From DASYXW01 sp035934405 (GTDB taxonomy: Bacteria; Acidobacteriota; Terriglobia; UBA7540), in the NCBI GenBank assembly GCA_035934405.1, contig DASYXW010000054.1, positions 1 through 7,533 on the forward strand: DNA of 7,533 nucleotides, given 5' to 3'. Position numbers and translations under genes: made by a program. The notes below the pieces were generated by a model. It made no database searches, had not been told where the DNA came from, and saw only the letters and a program-made list of their open reading frames with translations. The number at the start of each line of letters is the position of its first letter. The first letter of the stretch is position 1. Positions 6,022-7,533 of this stretch are shown here, one piece after another.

Positions 6022-6056
6022 CCACGGCGAGCGATTCCTGTCGCCGTGGGCCTTTT
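6022..6056 (+). terminator. Terminator- or attenuator-like hairpin in the leader of the GloVer-repeat gene
   Basis: CCACGGCGA (6022-6030) pairs perfectly with TCGCCGTGG (6041-6049) around a 10-nt loop, followed by GCCTTTT (6050-6056). The T-run is short. The hairpin ends 35 nt before the start codon of the following gene, so it could stop upstream transcription or act as a leader attenuator. A smaller hairpin, CCATC/GATGG (6001-6013), precedes it. Confidence 0.45.
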
Positions 6057-6090
6057 CGACCATCTTCCAGTCATTCCGAAAGGGAGAATT

Positions 6091-7320
6091 ATGAAAAGCA
6101 GAGCGCGATACCTGGGTTCGACTTCCGGCAGGAGCCTTACAGCGGTAAGCGCGGCGCTGGCGGTACTGCTTTTCGCCTGGCTTGTCGGGTTCGGATGGGC
6201 GCAAGACACGCCGGTCTATACCGTGTTGTACACCTTCACGGGCGCGGGTGGGAGTAATCCCTTCACCGGTTTGATTCGGGACAAGGCGGGCAATCTGTAC
6301 GGAACAAGCGTCCAGAGCGGCCTTTTCAGCTGCGGAGAAGTATTCAAGTTGGACCCCTTTGGCCATGACACGTCCCTGTATTCCTTCACGTGTGGAACGG
6401 ATGGGAGCAGGCCGTCCGCCAGCGTGGCCCTGGATCCGGCCGGGAATGTATACGGGACGGCCTCTCGGGGTGGCGGGACATCGTGCAATTCGGGACAGGG
6501 GTGCGGAACAATATTCAAGCTGAACCCGTCCGGCGCCGAAACCACGCTATACGCTTTTGAAGGTGGGACGGACGGGGCGTGCCCACTCGCGCCTTTGAAC
6601 CGGGACACGAGGGGAAACCTGTATGGCACCACATTTGATGGCGGCGACCCTTCGTGCAACTGCGGAACTGTGTTCAAGCTCGATACGTCGAACGTCGAAA
6701 CCGTGCTCTACGCATTCAAGGGCGGGACAGGCGGGAGCAGTCCCGCCGGGCCTTTGACCAGGGACGCCACGGACAACCTTTACGGCACAGCCGGGGGAGG
6801 CGCCTTTGGCTTCGGCGTGGTATTCAAGCTGGACGCTAGCAACAACGAGACCGTGCTTTACTCCTTCACCGGAGGAAGCGATGGGGCGTATCCTCAAGGC
6901 GGCGTGATCATGGACGCGGCGGGTAACCTCTATGGCACGACCTCGGAAGGTGGGGACACGTCATGCTTCGCCCCGAACGGCTGCGGGACTATCTTCAAGC
7001 TGGATGCGACGGGCAAAAAGACTGTGCTGCGGACGTTCACCGGCGGGTCGGACGGGGCTATTCCTGCCGGCGACATAATCCGGGATGGAGCAGGTAATCT
7101 CTATGGCACAACCGTCCAGGGCGGCGCCTATGGTCAGGGCGTAGTGTTTAGGCTGACTGCGACGGGCAGGGAGAGCATACTGCACGCATTCACGGGCGGA
7201 GTGGACGGGGCATCACCTCAGGGCGGTGTGATCGCCGACAGCACCGGGAACCTTTACGGTATAGCCACTAACGGCGGTGTTTATAGCCTTGGCGTTGCAT
7301 TCAAGATCAGCCTGAAGTAG
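6091..7320 (+). CDS. Secreted GloVer tandem-repeat protein, putative seven-bladed beta-propeller
   Basis: The 409-residue protein starts with a long signal peptide (basic N-region to residue 15, hydrophobic 17-33, likely cleavage after GWA at residue 37). The rest is seven copies of a ~50-57 residue unit of the form 'GNLYGTxxxGG...GxVFKLDxxGxETVLYxFTGGxDGxxPxxGxxxD'. The NLYGT cores start at residues 68, 119, 176, 229, 279, 336 and 387. This is the Gloeo_Verruco (GloVer) repeat found in 'choice-of-anchor' extracellular proteins. Seven units with a leading VYTVLYTFTG strand and a final GVAFKISLK strand suit a closed propeller. Units 2 and 5 carry a CX5C insertion, a possible surface disulfide. 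No C-terminal anchor is present, so it is probably free or periplasmic. AAGGGAGA (6080-6087) just before ATG 6091 fixes the start. The frame is open back to GTG 6046, which has no such site. Function is unknown. Confidence 0.85.
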   Translation: MKSRARYLGSTSGRSLTAVSAALAVLLFAWLVGFGWAQDTPVYTVLYTFTGAGGSNPFTGLIRDKAGNLYGTSVQSGLFSCGEVFKLDPFGHDTSLYSFTCGTDGSRPSASVALDPAGNVYGTASRGGGTSCNSGQGCGTIFKLNPSGAETTLYAFEGGTDGACPLAPLNRDTRGNLYGTTFDGGDPSCNCGTVFKLDTSNVETVLYAFKGGTGGSSPAGPLTRDATDNLYGTAGGGAFGFGVVFKLDASNNETVLYSFTGGSDGAYPQGGVIMDAAGNLYGTTSEGGDTSCFAPNGCGTIFKLDATGKKTVLRTFTGGSDGAIPAGDIIRDGAGNLYGTTVQGGAYGQGVVFRLTATGRESILHAFTGGVDGASPQGGVIADSTGNLYGIATNGGVYSLGVAFKISLK

Positions 7321-7330
7321 CCGCTTACAA

Positions 7331-7345
7331 TGAGCGTGGCGCTCA
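7331..7345. terminator. Hairpin just after the GloVer-repeat gene, possible weak terminator
   Basis: TGAGCG (7331-7336) and CGCTCA (7340-7345) form a perfect 6-bp stem with loop TGG, 10 nt after the stop codon. The following bases, GCGTCTTGGG, contain no proper U-run, so intrinsic termination is doubtful. It could equally be a binding palindrome. Confidence 0.35.
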
Positions 7346-7378
7346 GCGTCTTGGGAGCCGTCCTGCGATGGCTGGCTG

Positions 7379-7403
7379 GCATCAGACCTTCCAGGTCTGA
7401 TGC
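7379..7403. repeat. Perfect 11-bp hairpin upstream of the IS110 transposase (REP-like)
   Basis: GCATCAGACCT (7379-7389), loop TCC, and AGGTCTGATGC (7393-7403) form a perfect palindromic hairpin. It could be a terminator stem for the upstream gene (no U-tract), a dispersed REP-type repeat, or the place where the insertion sequence landed. Several IS110/IS1111-family elements are known to insert into REP hairpins. The IS left end cannot be fixed from one side. Confidence 0.55.
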
Positions 7404-7420
7404 TATGAAGGGGGCGGCTG

Positions 7421-7462
7421 GATTCGAGTAGGATTGGGTTGTTGGAAAACTCAATCTGAATC
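7421..7462 (+). other. Long bulged hairpin ahead of the IS110 transposase (candidate guide-RNA or leader structure)
   Basis: An outer 5-bp stem GATTC/GAATC (7421-7425 with 7458-7462) and an inner 10-bp stem (7431-7440 with 7448-7457, including two G-U pairs) enclose a 7-nt loop, with a 5-nt bulge (7426-7430) on one side only. Outside it, AGGGGG (7409-7414) can pair with CCCCCT (7473-7478), placing the transposase Shine-Dalgarno sequence inside the closed structure. IS110 elements make a structured bridge/seek RNA from non-coding sequence next to the transposase. This could be part of one, or a translational control element. Confidence 0.4.
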
Positions 7463-7481
7463 GAAAGGAGCACCCCCTGAA

Positions 7482-7533
7482 ATGTTATACCTCGGAGTGG
7501 ATGTTCATAAGAAGAATTGTTGGGTGACCGTCC
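7482..7533 (+). CDS. IS110-family transposase, N-terminal fragment (runs off the window)
   Basis: Only 17 codons are visible: MLYLGVDVHKKNCWVTV. The pattern 'hhGhDhHKKxxxVxV' is the start of the RuvC-like DEDD domain of IS110-family transposases, with D7 as the first catalytic aspartate. These enzymes recombine DNA guided by an element-encoded RNA and create no long terminal inverted repeats. AAAGGAG (7464-7470) lies 11 nt before the ATG, slightly far but usable. Whether the gene is intact, and whether it is of the IS110 or IS1111 subgroup, depends on sequence outside the window. Confidence 0.75.
   Translation, partial: MLYLGVDVHKKNCWVTV

Noticed and set aside
5715..6257. Open frame of 180 codons on the plus strand between the VWA and GloVer genes
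   Set aside because: It passes through the REPIN-like element and hairpins in a frame different from the gene remnant, is very arginine-rich, and overlaps the signal peptide of the real downstream gene.

Overview
The window looks like chromosomal DNA of an acidobacterium, probably of the Koribacter / 'Terriglobia' type. Four things point there: the 5' part of a 16S rRNA gene with an acidobacterial-looking start (read on the minus strand), a secreted VWFA-related protein of the kind abundant in Acidobacteriota, a secreted GloVer tandem-repeat protein, and GC-rich coding DNA whose gaps hold short heptamer repeats and TGTAGCG-type hairpin elements. No database search was possible, so the lineage is an inference.

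Layout. Positions 1-421 hold the first ~405 nt of 16S rRNA, transcribed leftward. Its long leader (about 422-853) contains a REP/REPIN-like three-hairpin element, a perfect run of five heptamers, a boxA antitermination site with two hairpins before it, and a strong-looking promoter (TTGACA, 17 nt, TAGTAT) at 860-888. Divergently, on the plus strand, lie hpt (purine salvage phosphoribosyltransferase), rnj (ribonuclease J) and an FAD/NAD(P)H oxidoreductase of the ferredoxin-reductase / monodehydroascorbate-reductase type. The last two are 15 bp apart and probably cotranscribed. The rnj frame has a good Shine-Dalgarno sequence correctly spaced only from an ATT codon, so it may use a rare AUU start.

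From 4616 the content becomes accessory: an exported VWA-domain protein, a stub of a broken gene (5656-5796) that ends inside a second REPIN-like element, a hairpin-rich leader with a possible attenuator, and an exported protein with seven GloVer-type repeats that may form a seven-bladed beta-propeller. At the right edge, after a perfect 11-bp hairpin and a second long hairpin, the first 17 codons of an IS110-family transposase begin and run out of the window.

How it works together. RNase J is known in other bacteria to trim the 16S rRNA 5' end, and HPRT feeds the GTP pool that rRNA promoters sense, so the divergent rrn / hpt-rnj layout is functionally suggestive. The most interesting non-coding signals are the REPIN-like pair, the inverted and direct heptamer arrays between genes, and the structured segment ahead of the IS110 transposase.
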